Positions 42,344-55,274 are shown, counted from the first letter of the stretch. The stretch is DNA of 64,000 nt from Bryoerythrophyllum caledonicum (GCA_963971425.1 OZ020517.1:8062501-8126500); one strand, 5' to 3'. The notes: generated from the sequence alone by a model not told the origin. Program-made: numbers and translations.

Positions 42344-43737
42344 ATGGAAATCCAAATCCACACCACAACGATGAAACTCATCAAACAATGCAATGAAGTA
42401 ACAACATGCCCGACCACCATGAAACAAAAAATAAAAATGATTGATACCGAACTACGCCCAGGTGTGGCATACAGTTTCTACGGTGTACTATACTCTATGC
42501 CTGCTATCAAAGAACTTGATAAAAAAATAACAGCCATACAAAAAACCATATGTGAATTACCAATATGCATGTCAAATGCAATAATCCAACTCCCGCATAA
42601 CCTATTTGGGCTCGAAGCTTTCTCCCTCAAAAACGCATACCTCCGTTGTATAGGTGAACAACTACAAAATGCCTTAAATGATAAAGGTAGACTTGGAAAA
42701 ATATACGATGGACTAACTCATTATGTCCTTGCCCAATACGGTGGCGCCGAAAACATACCTAGAATTAAAGCAAGTGACTGCATAAGATCACCGATAACAA
42801 GAACATTCTTCTTATTAAAACATATAGCTAAAATCCACCTCAAAAGTACGCTCCCAAACTTCCTCATTAATCCTACACCACTAGAAATGCTATGGCGCCA
42901 AGAAACACTAAATCACAACACACTCAATACCCATCTCTCCCAAAAACTTCTACAAAACTCCTCTCAAAAAATATCTTTGAACTAAACCAAATTACTTTAC
43001 CTAATGGCACACACATCATGAACAATGAGGATTTCAAAGCCCACCACTTCACCCCATCTAAACTAGTAAAGAGTGCTCTAAACATTGCTAAACAACTTTT
43101 TTGCCACCCAACATGCCCCACCACATGTCAGACCCCTTGTAACATACACCCATACTCCTATATACTTCAAGATTCATACATCACCATCAACAACAACATC
43201 ACTCCAAAAAATATCCCCCTATCAATCTACCCACCTAACCCCCCACATCCATACCTCCCCCGTCCCCCAACATACATCTCCAAAAGCCCTACCACATATC
43301 CCACTAATAACATCATACACCATAAACATATCCAACACACAGACACAAATAATACACAAAATACCTACACAAAATATCTATGCCAATGGCAACACAATGA
43401 TAATACATACAACAAATGGCTTCCCCAAAGAGCCCTTTCCCCACGACACGACACCAATACCTCCACACACAACATCGAAAAACTAAAACAATACTACCAA
43501 AAAACTCAAAACAAAATTTACTTGGACATCATCTTAGCCCACCACCCCCAAGAACAATTCCTAGACTCAAGATCCGTAACACCACCCATAATTACCCCAC
43601 TCCTAAAAATCCATACATCAGAATGTAACCCTGAAAATGATATCCTTACATTCTCAAACACAATTAAAATGGATAACAATCAAGCACATCTATATGAAGA
43701 AAATGGTCGACACTTATACACTATCCCCGTTACTTGA
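42344..43737 (+). pseudogene. LINE post-RT region, two overlapping frames
   Basis: The first frame (42344-42985) has TKQKIKMIDTELRPGVAYSFYG-like thumb sequence; the frame shifts near 42960 into an Asn/Pro/Thr/His-rich segment to 43737. The extreme A/C composition makes many frames open, so exact boundaries are uncertain. Confidence 0.55.
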
Positions 43738-43879
43738 CTCCAATGGCTATGGAACCAATACAATACAAAACTACAAACTCCTACAAGCATTGAAGCAACG
43801 ACCCAATCCTTTGAAACCGATCTAATCTGGCTCTACCAAAGGTATAAATACCGAATATCTAAAAAGGACCCCCTCAAAA

Positions 43880-45255
43880 ATGCACAATACACAATACCCA
43901 CACCCACTTTTAGACTCACTAATATCATCCTTCAACATAGAACAATCGTACTTTTCTTCCCCGGTCACATGTTCTACCAAACTAAAAAAAATTTACTCAC
44001 CTTATGAGAGAGACAAAATATTCGGATCCTTGGGAAAGGCCTTTGACCACAAATGGAACGGCAAAGGAATAGCTCACCTCCACAACGAGAAGGAAATGGA
44101 ACAAGCAATACATTGGGCTCGACTTGCCGCCAAACATGACCCGCATAACACAAGTACAATCATCATCACACCAAACAACAATTGGTACCAAAACAACAAC
44201 CAACACCTAGACCCATTTCCAGATTCCCATATCATTGCAATATTTGAGGCAGACTCAATACCATACGAAGAACCTACGATCCCACCCGACCTAAAAAAAC
44301 CCCGAATCGAGCCATCTACATTACAAATACTATGTGTCCACCATCAGAACCAAACCATTGGCACCCTAGAGCAACTTGCTGAACTTACCTCCATATCGGA
44401 CAATTTAAACATACACAGATTATACACAAAACGAGCCCAACCGACACCTATACAAACCCCCGTAAACCAAAGTAAAAACTGGTCAAAACTAAACTATGTC
44501 AACAATACACTAAACTACTTTATCACACTCTCCCCTCTTCCAAATTACCCAAATCATACCACACCAAAATTTAACCCCGCACATAGTTATTACACCGACG
44601 GCTCCTTTAAACCACCAGAACAAATTAGCCCAGGATCTTGGCGTAGAGAAAAAGCTAGCTATGGCATTTATAACTCTATCAAGGAAATTAAGCTAGCCAA
44701 AAGACTCCATGGACTACAAAATATATTTAGAGCAGAACTCATGGCCATTCACAAAACACTACAAATCATCACAACAAAATACAATAATGAACCCGCACAT
44801 ATAGTCACCGATTGTATAAATGCATTGTACCTACTAAACACTCAAATAACACACCCTACTCTTCACAATAGCCCCCCGACCAAACCATATTAATGTCAAT
44901 GGTCCAAATGTTACAAAACCGAACACAAACCACAACCCTCCACAAAGTGAGAGCCCATGCCAATATTGATGGCAACGAACAAGCAGACAAACTAGCAAAA
45001 GAAGGCCGAGAAAAAGCACAAAAAAATACCAAAGACCCACATGACCATGCCCATGCCACCCCATACTACTTTCAAAAAGAAGATTGGCCTTCCAAAGAAG
45101 ATACCCCCGACAAAGGCCCGATTAGATTTCTAGGTAAATATCTCAAAAAACAAGACCTCTACAACAACCTTGACACAATCGCAAAAAACATTCCTAACAT
45201 AGAAAAATGGACTAACAATAACAATATAGACAATGAACTCTCTACAAATTTCTAG
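43880..45255 (+). pseudogene. LINE RNase H region, one frame break
   Basis: Closely parallels the minus-strand copy: YERDKIFGSLGKAFDHKW, YYTDGSFKPP, FRAELMAIHK, VTDCINALYL, then after a break at 44891 HANIDGNEQADKLAKEG. RNase H acidic residues are present across the two frames. It ends at TAG 45253-45255 within a conserved stretch. Confidence 0.75.
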
Positions 45256-45303
45256 AAAAATCCCATCATTTCAGACTCACATGGGAAACGCACCGGTCAA
45301 TAC

Positions 45304-46035
45304 ATGGGAAACGCCCACAAACAACTCTTCTTTGGAATAGAAAGATTCCCATCCATAACATGCCCCATATGCCCCTCAACGGACTCCGACACATGGCTTC
45401 ATGTTCTACTCAAATGCCAAAACCACCACATACACTCTCTTATTGTTAAAAGACATAATAAAGCAGTACGGGAGGTCCGAAAACTAATCACTTTCTACAA
45501 CAAATCAAGATGTTTTATATTAATGAACGCCGGCACCTTCAATAATAAACCACAAGAAAATACGGTTCCCCCTTGGCTACTCCCATACTCATGTGAGACT
45601 CAACGGTGTCATTGCAATGCTAAGCTCAAACCGGACATCCTTTGTGTTAGAGGTTTACCATATGATGATCCACCACCCGATCACATCAACCAAGTCTACA
45701 CCATTCAATTCATTGAATTCACATATTGCAACAATAGATTTTCTCCGGAAACAATTCAAAACAAAATAGATAAATACCAAACCCTCATTAATGACATTAT
45801 TGCCCTTAGATGGAAGGTGGACCCCCTTATTATTATCACATCTAGTGCCCGTGCCACCACCTTTATCCCATCTATGAAAACTATTGAGGATACCTTCAAG
45901 ATAGCCATTGAAACAATTAAAACCACCTTTAAAAACATTAACACCATGGCCATTCAACATGCCATGTCCATTTTACTACGTAAACGCAAAATAAAAAACA
46001 ACCAAGCCCTCCTTGATACACAAGACCCCCCTTAA
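45304..46035 (+). pseudogene. LINE zinc motif and PD-(D/E)xK-like nuclease domain
   Basis: CPICPSTDSDTWLHVLLKC (zinc motif), then KPDILCVRG, IQFIEFTYCNNRFS, KIDKYQTLINDI and VDPLIII. These match the second copy residue for residue at the putative catalytic positions (P-D, E, K). Confidence 0.75.
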
Positions 46036-46301
46036 ATTCCTCACCGCCTTTGCTCTTCCTGATTGGTTGTCTGTGTGGTTTTTGCTCTTGTTTGGTTTGA
46101 TTGGTTAGTTCGTGACTTGTTGTTTGTTTGGTTGGTTCCTGGCTACGCGTTACATAGTGTCTACCCTCGAAAGGGGGAAGTAGTTCTAGCTAACTAATTC
46201 CCTGTCCGGTGGGCATGGTCTTGGTAGTGGTACGAACATACACTTTATTCACGCCAATTCCCTTTTTCGGGAACCGGCGTTCTTCTTCTTCTGGTGATCA
46301 C

Positions 46302-46830
46302 CAATGCACTAGAGTAAAAGGTTTTGAAGTGTTTTTGCTGTGAAAATATTAGGGATTTTTAGGGGTTGATACACTCAGTTACACTTATTAGTACGCTATG
46401 TATATTGCACTATTGTTTGTTGCCCCCCCCCTTTAAGATTAAAAAAATGGAATCCCAACAAATAAAAGGTAGAGGCACCCAATTCCAATCACTTAAGCCA
46501 ATTGGGGACTCAAATGACATTGTATGTCAAAAACATTCATGTAGAAAGATGTGGAATTAAGAATGAAACTCAACAAATATTTTTTCATATTTAATCTCAA
46601 AAATTTGCAATTGATATAGAGTTTTAAAGCCCATAAACCACCGGAGCCCATAATCAAATTGTAGAGTAGGTGAGATTTGGTGCCCTCCTTTGCCCAATGC
46701 CAACAAGTGAGAGTGAGTAAAAGAGAGAAGACATGCCATGGATAACCAACTCATGGAGGTACCCAATGCCAATTGCCCTTGTTTGACTTTCTAGGCAAGG
46801 CCACCAATGAGAGCTCAATTGAGGTGGAGC
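46302..46830. repeat. Dispersed repeat paired with 5505-6020
   Basis: Same sequence order as 5505-6020. It directly follows the 3' end of the LINE. Confidence 0.7.
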
Positions 46831-46850
46831 AACCTTTCAAAAACTGTAGA

Positions 46851-46960
46851 TCCCCCTTTGGCTAAATTTAGGCCCCCATTCAAAAACAAAATAGGGGCCA
46901 GGTTTTGGCCCCACCACCTCATCCCCACCCGGTAAGTCCAAGCGTGGGGATGTCCTGTCA
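46851..46960. mobile_element. MITE fragment, same family as 30525 and 55275
   Basis: Contains CAAAAACAAAATAGGGGCCA and a CCGGTAAGTCCAAGCGTGGG end. Confidence 0.5.
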
Positions 46961-47264
46961 AATCGGCTGCCAAAGGAGTCGAGCTTCTTCAGTTTGAAGC
47001 ACCATACCTTTTTTTTCGTTTACCAGTTAAGACAAGATTAGTAAAAAAACTCCCCCCCTCGCCCCTCGCACCAGGCCACTTGCGGCGTCGTGTATTGCGG
47101 CGTTCGCGGTGGGGCCAGGCTGCCAGCCCGATGCCCATCACACGGCATGTGTGTACGCGACCTCACTGGTCACACTGCGTACTAAACTCTGATCCCACTT
47201 GTCAAATACCGTACATGAAACATTGCACCAGTGCAGGTGACGCGCAAAGTCGATCATCTTGTTA

Positions 47265-48757
47265 CAGTCTAACCTTGTTAATATCACACCCTCCGTTTCA
47301 CCCAAAAGTGTGATATTATCAAGGTGTGACAATTTTGATAATATCACATTTGGCAATTTTAGGCAAAATGTGATATTATAAAAAAAAATCCAAAAAAAAT
47401 CCAAAAAAAAATTAGAAAATTAAATAAAACAACAAACTATCATACACTTGGTTTTCCAACTTGAATAAATCACTAATAGATGCCATAACTCACAAAAACC
47501 AAAGAAATGAATCACTTTTAGTTAGTGACATTCATAATAGGACATAACAAGCTAGTAAATTCATTGAGACCTAACATAAATTATTTATCTCACCTCATGT
47601 GAAATAATCATTGAGACATAGCAGGTGACAAGGTGTAACGTAAATAAATTATGTTAGGTCTCAGGTTTAGCACTCGCTCCTCTAGCAAGTCTCAATTATA
47701 AAAATATGGTACACTCTGGAAGGAGCGGCTTCTTCTTCATCTGAATTTTTGTTTGTTAAAACTCTGTAGGAAATTCCGGATTAGAGCCTAAGCCAACAAC
47801 GCATATAATTCTTCATGGTGACCCACCGCTCAAGCCCATTTCTACCTCAAAGGCCTTCATAGCAATCCACAATCACAACCCGAGCTAATCAATCCACCAC
47901 TGCGGTACTGTACCACCCTAAAGATCACACATGATTCCTACACCTAGTAACAATTTGTTAGCAATTTACAAATTCAGGGGCCGTTGTAGTACCAGGAAAA
48001 AATTGCTACTCCCACATGAGCTGAATTGTAAGTCAAGCCGTTGGGGGTGTGCAGCAGGTCGCTGCAGCAAATGGGTCGCTGCTTTGTTTCAGAAAACCAA
48101 CAATCGGTTCGCAGTGATCCAGGGGCTTTACAACAAAGGCACCTCGGAAACCAGACGAAAGAAGGTTCTGGATTCTCTGAAGAAAGACATCTGCAGGTCC
48201 CAGAACGACATTGAGATTTACTCTGATTGCTACGCGTTGCCACAAGCCATGATTGAGATGATGATTCAACCCAACGACTTACGACCTGCGACCCAACCTG
48301 CGGACTTATCACGACCCCACCTTTACAATCCGGCACAGCTTGCAGATATCCTCGGGACAATGCCACCGCAAGGAAACTCTCAGGAAAACGGCCGCTGCAA
48401 GGAAACCCTCATATTCTCTAGAGTCATGCTGGTTCGAGCTCGAAACCCTCGCACTTCCCAGAACTCTCGTCCTCACCAATATCTATGATTTGCCCACATT
48501 TTTCATCCACAAATCACCTTCACTTGTACATACAGTACAACATTCCGACGAGATAGGACATCATCTATGCTTATTCATCCATCCATTTTTGATATTGTCA
48601 CACTTACACTACAGATTTTGAAAAAAAAATGTGATATTATCAAGGGTGATAGTGATATTAACAAGGGAGTTTTACACTAGGAAAATCCGTTTCAAGGTTT
48701 TGGGTGACAATATCAAGGTGTTCTATTAACAAGTGTGATATTATCAAGGTTAGACTG
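47265..48757. mobile_element. pogo/Tigger-like non-autonomous element
   Basis: 1493 bp, TIR CAGTCTAACCTTGTTAATAT at the left and the complement of CAGTCTAACCTTGATAATAT at the right, flanked by TA. It is absent from the paralogous segment (GATCATCTTATTAGTAAATC near 18543). CAG-starting TIRs with TA duplication and an AACCT..ATAA motif recall plant Emigrant/Lemi1 pogo-type elements. Several GTGATATTATCAAG subterminal repeats occur at both ends. The interior ORF (47931-48488) has no transposase motif. Confidence 0.82.
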
Positions 48758-48820
48758 TAGTAATCCACCATCTTATCACATGAAACAGTGGAGGCCACGA
48801 GAGTCAAAGCATACATCTTC

Positions 48821-49034
48821 CACGTGTGGAATCGTTAGGGGATTGTATATTTAGGCAGCCGGACATGAACTTCTAACAACCCCGTTGACAATAACGCCAT
48901 GACAATCACTCCATGTGGGAATATAATTAACTAGGAGACGATCTTCGTCGCCATGATTCATGGCCTGCTGCGGGAAAATCTATCGGCGTTCTGGAGCGCG
49001 GCTACAGTCTTCTTTAAGGTTAGCACATATAAAA
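48821..49034 (+). promoter_or_regulatory. Promoter of lectin/PAN gene 2: G-box and TATA box
   Basis: CACGTG at 48821-48826 and TATAAAA at 49028-49034, conserved with gene 1. The pogo-like insertion lies just upstream (ends 48757). Confidence 0.55.
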
Positions 49035-49341
49035 TGACCATGCAAAGTTGCCCATTCTCGTACCACGCTCAGAGATCAGTCGAGCTGTGAGATATCAACA
49101 GTGAGTGATCGTCCCATTATTTTTTGTGTTCTGCAGTCGTACATTGTTGCATGTTACGGTTGGATGTCATGATTATGATACGTTGCTTAAGTTTGGATCG
49201 TGTCAGTTACCTTTCTTCGTTGAGTCATTTTGTGTGTGGAATCGGCGGTTGACTCTCAGGGTGCGATCTAGATGATCTTCGAGTCTGCGGAGATGCCGAG
49301 ACCGAGTGAGATTGCGTTTTGATTTGGAGATCTGTGTGTAG

Positions 49342-51244
49342 ATGGTGGCTGCAATGTGGTTCGGTGGTAGGACGGTGGTGGTGGCCATCGTCGTTCTCGC
49401 AATGGCAGGGCAACTGGTGCAGGGACAAGTTCCCTCGTCGCGCCACACGGGGTACAGCGCCAGCGTCGACTTGACGCGGCCAGTGGGCTCGGCGGGGCGC
49501 GGCGTGGCGGTGCTGGAGTCAAACATGTTCCAGGTGTGGCTGGAGGGTGACGACCAGAACAAGTGCTCGCTGAGCGTGCGGGAGAAGTACACGGGGCGCG
49601 GTCCGCCGTCGCAGCGCCCGCTCGACCGCGGCTACCTGCTGTGGTCCGCAAACTACTACTCGCGCACCCCGGTAGGCGCCGACAAGTGCACGTTCAAGTT
49701 CACCGCGCAGGGCGAACTCCAGCTCTGGATCCTGTACCGCGGCGCAACCTCCCTCATCTGGAGCAGCAAAACCAGCGGCCAGGGTGTCACCCGGATGGCC
49801 CTCCAAACCGCCCCAGCCGACGACGGGAACTTCGTACTCCTCACGGCCAGCAACAAAGCTGTCTTCCAGAGCTTCAACGTCAAGGAATGGCTCGTCCTCG
49901 CTGGTCAAAAGTTCTGGTAAACCTCCACTAAACTCTAGCACAGTCGGATATCCTTGTTGTCGTCCACCAAATCTGATTTCCAGGAGCATTTTCAGGTCCG
50001 GGGAACTTCTCAAGAGCCCCGATCAAGTCAACGTATCCGACACGCGCGTACTCGCCAACAGCGGCAAATACATCATGGCCATCAGGGGCGGGGACCTGCA
50101 GCTCCTCATTAACGGACCCAAACCCCAGCTCTACTGGAGCCTCAAGAGCGACGTCGGCTTCAAGGGCGACCTCAGCAAGGTTCGATATGCAGGTTAGTAC
50201 TGTTTTACCAAGTTGATTGGGGAGAACGGCGTACAAAACAAGTAGTTACAGAAAAAATGCGTAAGATTTCTACTGGTTGTCTAGAAATACTCCCTATACA
50301 CTGGTTGGGCTAGTAGATTGTGTTGGTAAAGCCCAAGGAATCCAACTTTAATATATCAGTTCACAGTCAGCCTTCACCTGTAGACTTCTCGTGTCTTTGT
50401 TTACCCGGTTGATACTGAGGCGCTCACGTCGTAAAAGCACAATAAAACAACGTTGCAAACATGTGAAGGCTGCCCTGTTGATCCACACGATTGACGTTTG
50501 TGCGTGTTGGTGGACGATTGCAGAGATAGTGAAGGACAACGACCAAGGGATCGGGCTCTTCACCGTAAGCGGCAGGCTCGTATTCCGCATAGCGGTGCCG
50601 CCGTGGGTGGTGGCGTACGGCGCCGACAAGCACTTCGGGCTGAACTTCTTCGGCAACCTCCAGTACTCCATTATGTACAAGGGCATGGCGTGGGGCGACG
50701 TGTGGTCGGCCATCCCGGACCCGTGCAACCTGCCACTCTTATGCGGCCAGTACGGCGTGTGCACCTCGTCCATCGACCAGTTCGGCAACCCCGCCCAAAG
50801 CTGCACCTGCCCCCGGGGCTTCAAGCGAGCGAGGGTTGTGGCCTCCGGCGGGTGTGTGCGGAACACGGCTGTGTCGAATAAGTGTAATCACACCAAGTAC
50901 CTGGAGCTCTCGGGGTACGAGAGTGCGTATCTCAGGTATGTGCATCAGCTTCGGTGTCTGTTGTCGGTGTTCGATATCATTATCCATTTAACTCGCCTTG
51001 CTAGCTGGATCCTATTGATATCGTTCTCCCGGATTATTCTAACGCCTGCTATCTCGACAGGTATGTGACGCCGACGACTGTGCGGTCTGTGGACGAGTGT
51101 AAGGCCAGCTGCTCCAAGGATTGTAACTGCGATGGAGTGTTTTACAAGGTCAAGTCGAAGAGTTGCTACAAGGTGACGCAGATCCTTACGTTGAAGAAGA
51201 CAAGTAGCAAATCCGGCATCTCAGCTTTCATCAAAGTGAAGTAG
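49342..51244 (+). CDS. Secreted bulb-lectin / EGF / PAN domain protein, gene 2
   Basis: Exons 49342-49916, 49996-50192, 50524-50935, 51061-51244 (455 residues), the same structure as gene 1. It is two residues shorter because of a 6-bp difference in exon 2 (after NVS). It has the same signal peptide, lectin-like repeats, EGF-like Cys cluster (CNLPLLCGQYGVC...CTCPRGF) and PAN-like end. Substitutions are scattered and conservative and all splice sites and cysteines are kept, so both copies look functional. It arose by the segmental duplication, not by retroposition, since introns and promoter are shared. Confidence 0.85.
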
Positions 51245-52208
51245 ACGGACCACTAATCTTCATCGAAGTCAGTGTCTTTGTTAGTGGTCATAGGTCGGGG
51301 ACAAAGGAGAAGAAGCTTTACCCGCTCGTGGTCATGGGTCTTGGGATAGAGAGCAAAGGAGGTATTTCCTTTAATATTGTGATTAATTTTTAATAGTGTC
51401 GTATAGTATGTGACACTGCCTTTCCAAAACATCCAGAACCTTTAACTGGCTGGAGCTTAAGTTTTTTACAAGTGTTACTAATTTATAATGGATGATTGTA
51501 GAGATGTATCCCTGGCAGACGAAGTTCCTGGCTAAGCCAATTGGAATGCCGTGACATGCACTGGTCATGTAGCTCAAGTCCTACTTGTGATGTGGACTTT
51601 GCAATATAAAGCAGATGCACATGAGCCTCTGTTAAAGCCCCAACGATTGGTGGTGGGCCCTACTAAGCAAAAGGTATATTTGGATAATATTAAATTTGTA
51701 GATGAGTTCCGAGGTGTAAATGCATTGGAAACACTTTGGGAACATGCAAAATGCATTGGGAACTCTGGAAATGTGTTGGAAACATGGTGGGGAAGTATGG
51801 GTAACATCATGGTAAGTCATTGGAAACGCAATGGGAATGTTGTGGTAATAATATGATTAAAAAGGTAATGAGAAGAGGGGAATCAAATGGTGTGGTTAGT
51901 AACCACATCGAATGTTACCGTGAAATTGGTGTGGGCATGAGGAGCGCAACCTAGACTTATGGGGACAAGCAAGTTCTTGGTCTTACTATGCAACACTAAT
52001 TATGGCCCCAAACACTATGTATTTTGTGTGACGAAATACCAATTTTAATAGTATATTCAACTTTGAGAAATTATGGATAATGAAAATTTTACTTAGTAAT
52101 ATTTAGTGTAGATAATTGGTTGTAAGATATGTCTATGCATAATAAACACGAATTGAATACAATATTTTAATATAATATAGTTCTGCATAATAAACAGGGA
52201 TTGATTAA
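51245..52208. other. 3' flank of lectin gene 2 with repeat insertion
   Basis: About 51640-51960 holds a repeat related in inverse orientation to 30170-30520, including the TTGGGAAC minisatellite units. No gene. Confidence 0.5.
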
Positions 52209-53499
52209 CCCCTAAAGGACCACGACCACTTTCACTCTATAACCAGTCCAAAACTGCCACTGCCAAAAAGAGACATGAAAATCACATTTTAAAGTGAATT
52301 TTGGATTTTCAACCATAATATCTTAAAATAGACTTCCATACAAACATGCCATCAAATTTCGGTTGCAATCCACCGCACGGATTGATAGATTTTAGTGTTT
52401 AAAGTCAAAACAATGGTTCATTTTCATCCCTGCGTTGAGTAGATCAGCTGACTTTGACTTCATTTTGTATCAAATTTTGCATTGTACAAGGTCTAAATCT
52501 TTTACCATTGTCTTAAGCATGATGTTATTTCCCAACACACCAATTTTTAGAGGTAAAAAAGGGGTGTAGCATATTCAAAACAAGTGTGCAAGGAGTGGAC
52601 GTTCAAAATTTGCCATTTCATGTTTTATTTTTTTTGTGAACTACGTATGTATTCAAATGATAATCCAAACGGTCAATAAGAAGGTTTCCACCACATATTG
52701 TTGTTGAAAAAATAAAAAGTGAAAAATATGAAGATCTCTAGGTTTTATGTAGAAAAGATGAATTTTTTTCCCCCGTTGCCCGACAATGTGTGAAAATGTT
52801 TGACTTGGAATAAAATGCCTTTTTACACCAAAGACAAGAATTTTTTTGAAAATTTCCAAAGAAGGAAATATTCTTTATATGTGTGAAAAATCTCAATGTC
52901 CATAGAAACTTTTGTCAAAATTTTTGGAGGTGCCCGGAGTCCCTTTTTTTGGCTTTAAGTGGTACTACCTTTCAAACCACAAATCCAAAAAATAAAATAA
53001 AAATATCTCCACAAAGCTCTTATCAGAGACTATCTTGTGTAAAATTTTCATTTAAAAAGGATTTTTTTTCGAATTGTAGGTACATGCCTAAAATCCAAAA
53101 TGACCCCAGGGGGACGTTTGGTCCTTTAGAGCATCTCCACTTCTGGCGTGGAATTTTCCACGCTAAGATGGAAAATCTTCTCCACACCAAAAGTGATTTA
53201 GGGTTTGGCGTTTGCTTGGCTCCACCCCAAGCTCCAAATTTTTTTGACCCAATTGACGCTTTCACCTTTCACCTCCCGCCACCAATGACACGGCGCCACG
53301 TGTCGCAAGGGTATGGGTGTGTCGCCAACATCAACAAATGGCGCACTCCATCCATCCAAGGAGATTTCTCCGTGCCATGCACCAAAACTTCTAAAATTTT
53401 ATAAAGTTTCCCCGTTTTGAGGTGTCAGGTGCAACTTTTTGTCCTCATAAAACTCCAAATTGGTGGTTCTCTGTCCCCGGGTGGAGATGCTCTTAGGGG
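52209..53499. mobile_element. piggyBac-like element with a MITE nested in its terminal repeat
   Basis: Left TTAA (52205-52208) then CCCCTAAAGGACCACG. The right terminal repeat GGTCCTTTAGGGG is split by a 364-bp MITE (53129-53492) and followed by ATAA, a decayed TTAA. The interior matches 3260-4142. Confidence 0.7.
53129..53492. mobile_element. PIF/Harbinger-type MITE nested in a TTAA-family TIR
   Basis: TIRs GAGCATCTCCAC and GTGGAGATGCTC, flanked by TTA (53126-53128, 53493-53495). GAGCATCTCCA ends with 3-bp TTA/TAA duplications are typical of plant Tourist/Harbinger MITEs. Confidence 0.78.
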
Positions 53500-55270
53500 A
53501 TAAAATATTGTAGTTTATGCATAATAAACACGGGTTGTATATAACATTACAATTATTATGCATAATAAACACGGATTGAATATTACCACAATACAATTAC
53601 ACCAATCAATTATCAATCAATATACTATATACTACAATATTATAATCAATCTGTGTTTATTATGCATAATTATATTATATTACAATCATAATATAATAGT
53701 TTATGCATAATAAACACGGATTGAATACACACTAAAGTGATGTATGCATATTAATTATATATAGAGTTACAGTAGCATACTATAAATACTACGGCATAGC
53801 CTACTATAGGTAGTACTACATAGTATTATATATAGTATATATTTTTAATGTATATAATATATATTTTGTACTGCATATTGTTGACATTAGAGGTTTCTTG
53901 AAAGTAAAGGAAAGTGAACACACATGTTACACCGAATCTTATAGACTTATGTTAGTAACTGGGATCACATGCACATGGTGACTTGGCTTCGGAAGGGTAT
54001 GGAGGAATCACCAGTCAACTTCTTGGGAACTTCGGGTACTATGAGGGAGCTTTAGCTTGCATGGGGTAGGGCCCAAGAGCATTGATTGCCATTACTACTC
54101 ATGCATTTCATTGGTGTAGAAATTGAGAGCATGGGCTTTTTGACAGTTTTTCTATTTTTGTGCATAATTTTTTTTCCATGTGTGGCTCGTCTGATATCCT
54201 CTCTTTCCTCTTTGGGAATCACTTTCACAAAAGCTCTTTTGGAAGTGGCGACTTTGAGGACTAATAGTAATCATCAACATCTTCACATGAAATTGTATTA
54301 GGGTCACACAATTATTTGTATCACAACTCTAAACATCAAAATTAGTGTACTTCATATGAGCAAACACTTGTCACCTACGAGCATTTGACCTCCAAACCGT
54401 ATGTCTCATTTGGCACCAATTTTACATTGATCCTAAAGTTTGTTGATTACACACCAAAAACACTTTGAAGTTGATGATCCTAGTGTAAAGAGTGTAAAAG
54501 GAAACATGGATTTTTATTCCCACTTTTTAATAATTGGATTCTAAAATCACATGCTTTCAAAAAATCATAAACTTTGACCGCACAATTGGAAGATTATAGT
54601 GGTAAAAGGGAATAAAATGTGTTTTTTTTTTCCAACATCAAACTTTGATTTCACTTGGTGTCACATTTTTACGCTACAAAATGTCTAAATTTGATACCAT
54701 CACGTTGAAGTTGATATGATCTTTTTGTGCACCAAATTTTTAGAGGTAGAGAAGGGGCATGACATATTCACAAATATTGTGCAAGGAGTAAAGGTTCAAA
54801 ATTACCAATACAATTTTTTTGTGAAGATAATATTATGATTCAAAATGAGAATTTGAATGGCCAATCAAAAGGGTCAAATTGAAGCTTGTAGTAGAAATAT
54901 TTTAGAAAAATATATTCAGATCTTTGAGTTTTTTTTGTAGTGGAAAAGAAGTTTATTTAGTACCTTACCTAACAATGTGTGATAATGTTTGACCTGGATT
55001 TGAATGTTTTTCTACTCTAATGACATCAATTCACATGAGTATCTCAACTACTACTAGGGTATGTATGTGTGTGTGGTAGTATTTGCAGCAACAAGATTCA
55101 AGTGATCTGCAAATAGTATCTGAAACGACAAATCTACTAACCTATCAGTCTCTTCAGAGCTTTTTTCTTGTAGATCCACTTTACTGAGACCATCCCAATA
55201 TGCTCTAATGGTGTGGAGAGGAACTCTCAACAAGGCCAACTCTCACTTACTGCCATACACCCTCTTTGTG
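53500..55270. repeat. AT-rich repeat shared with segmental copy 1
   Basis: Contains repeated ATGCATAATAAACACGGATTG units (about 53515-53720), then sequence matching 22734-24010. No gene. Confidence 0.6.
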
Positions 55271-55274
55271 TATG

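Larger units (their letters stand above)
41000..46285 (+). mobile_element. Decayed LINE with RT, RNase H, zinc motif and nuclease-like domain
   Basis: Coding remnants in order: pre-RT segment (41267-41590), RT (41657-42301), post-RT segment (42344-43737), RNase H (43880-45255), zinc motif and nuclease-like domain (45304-46035). The 3' UTR has the same ACATAGTGTCTACCCTCGAA, GTCCGGTGGGCATGG and TTCTTCTTCT end as the truncated copy at 24750. The 5' end is not sharply defined. The sense strand is strikingly rich in A and C and poor in G. Confidence 0.8.

Noticed and set aside
47931-48488. 185-codon ORF as the transposase of the pogo-like element
   Set aside because: No DDE or HTH motifs seen; the element appears non-autonomous.
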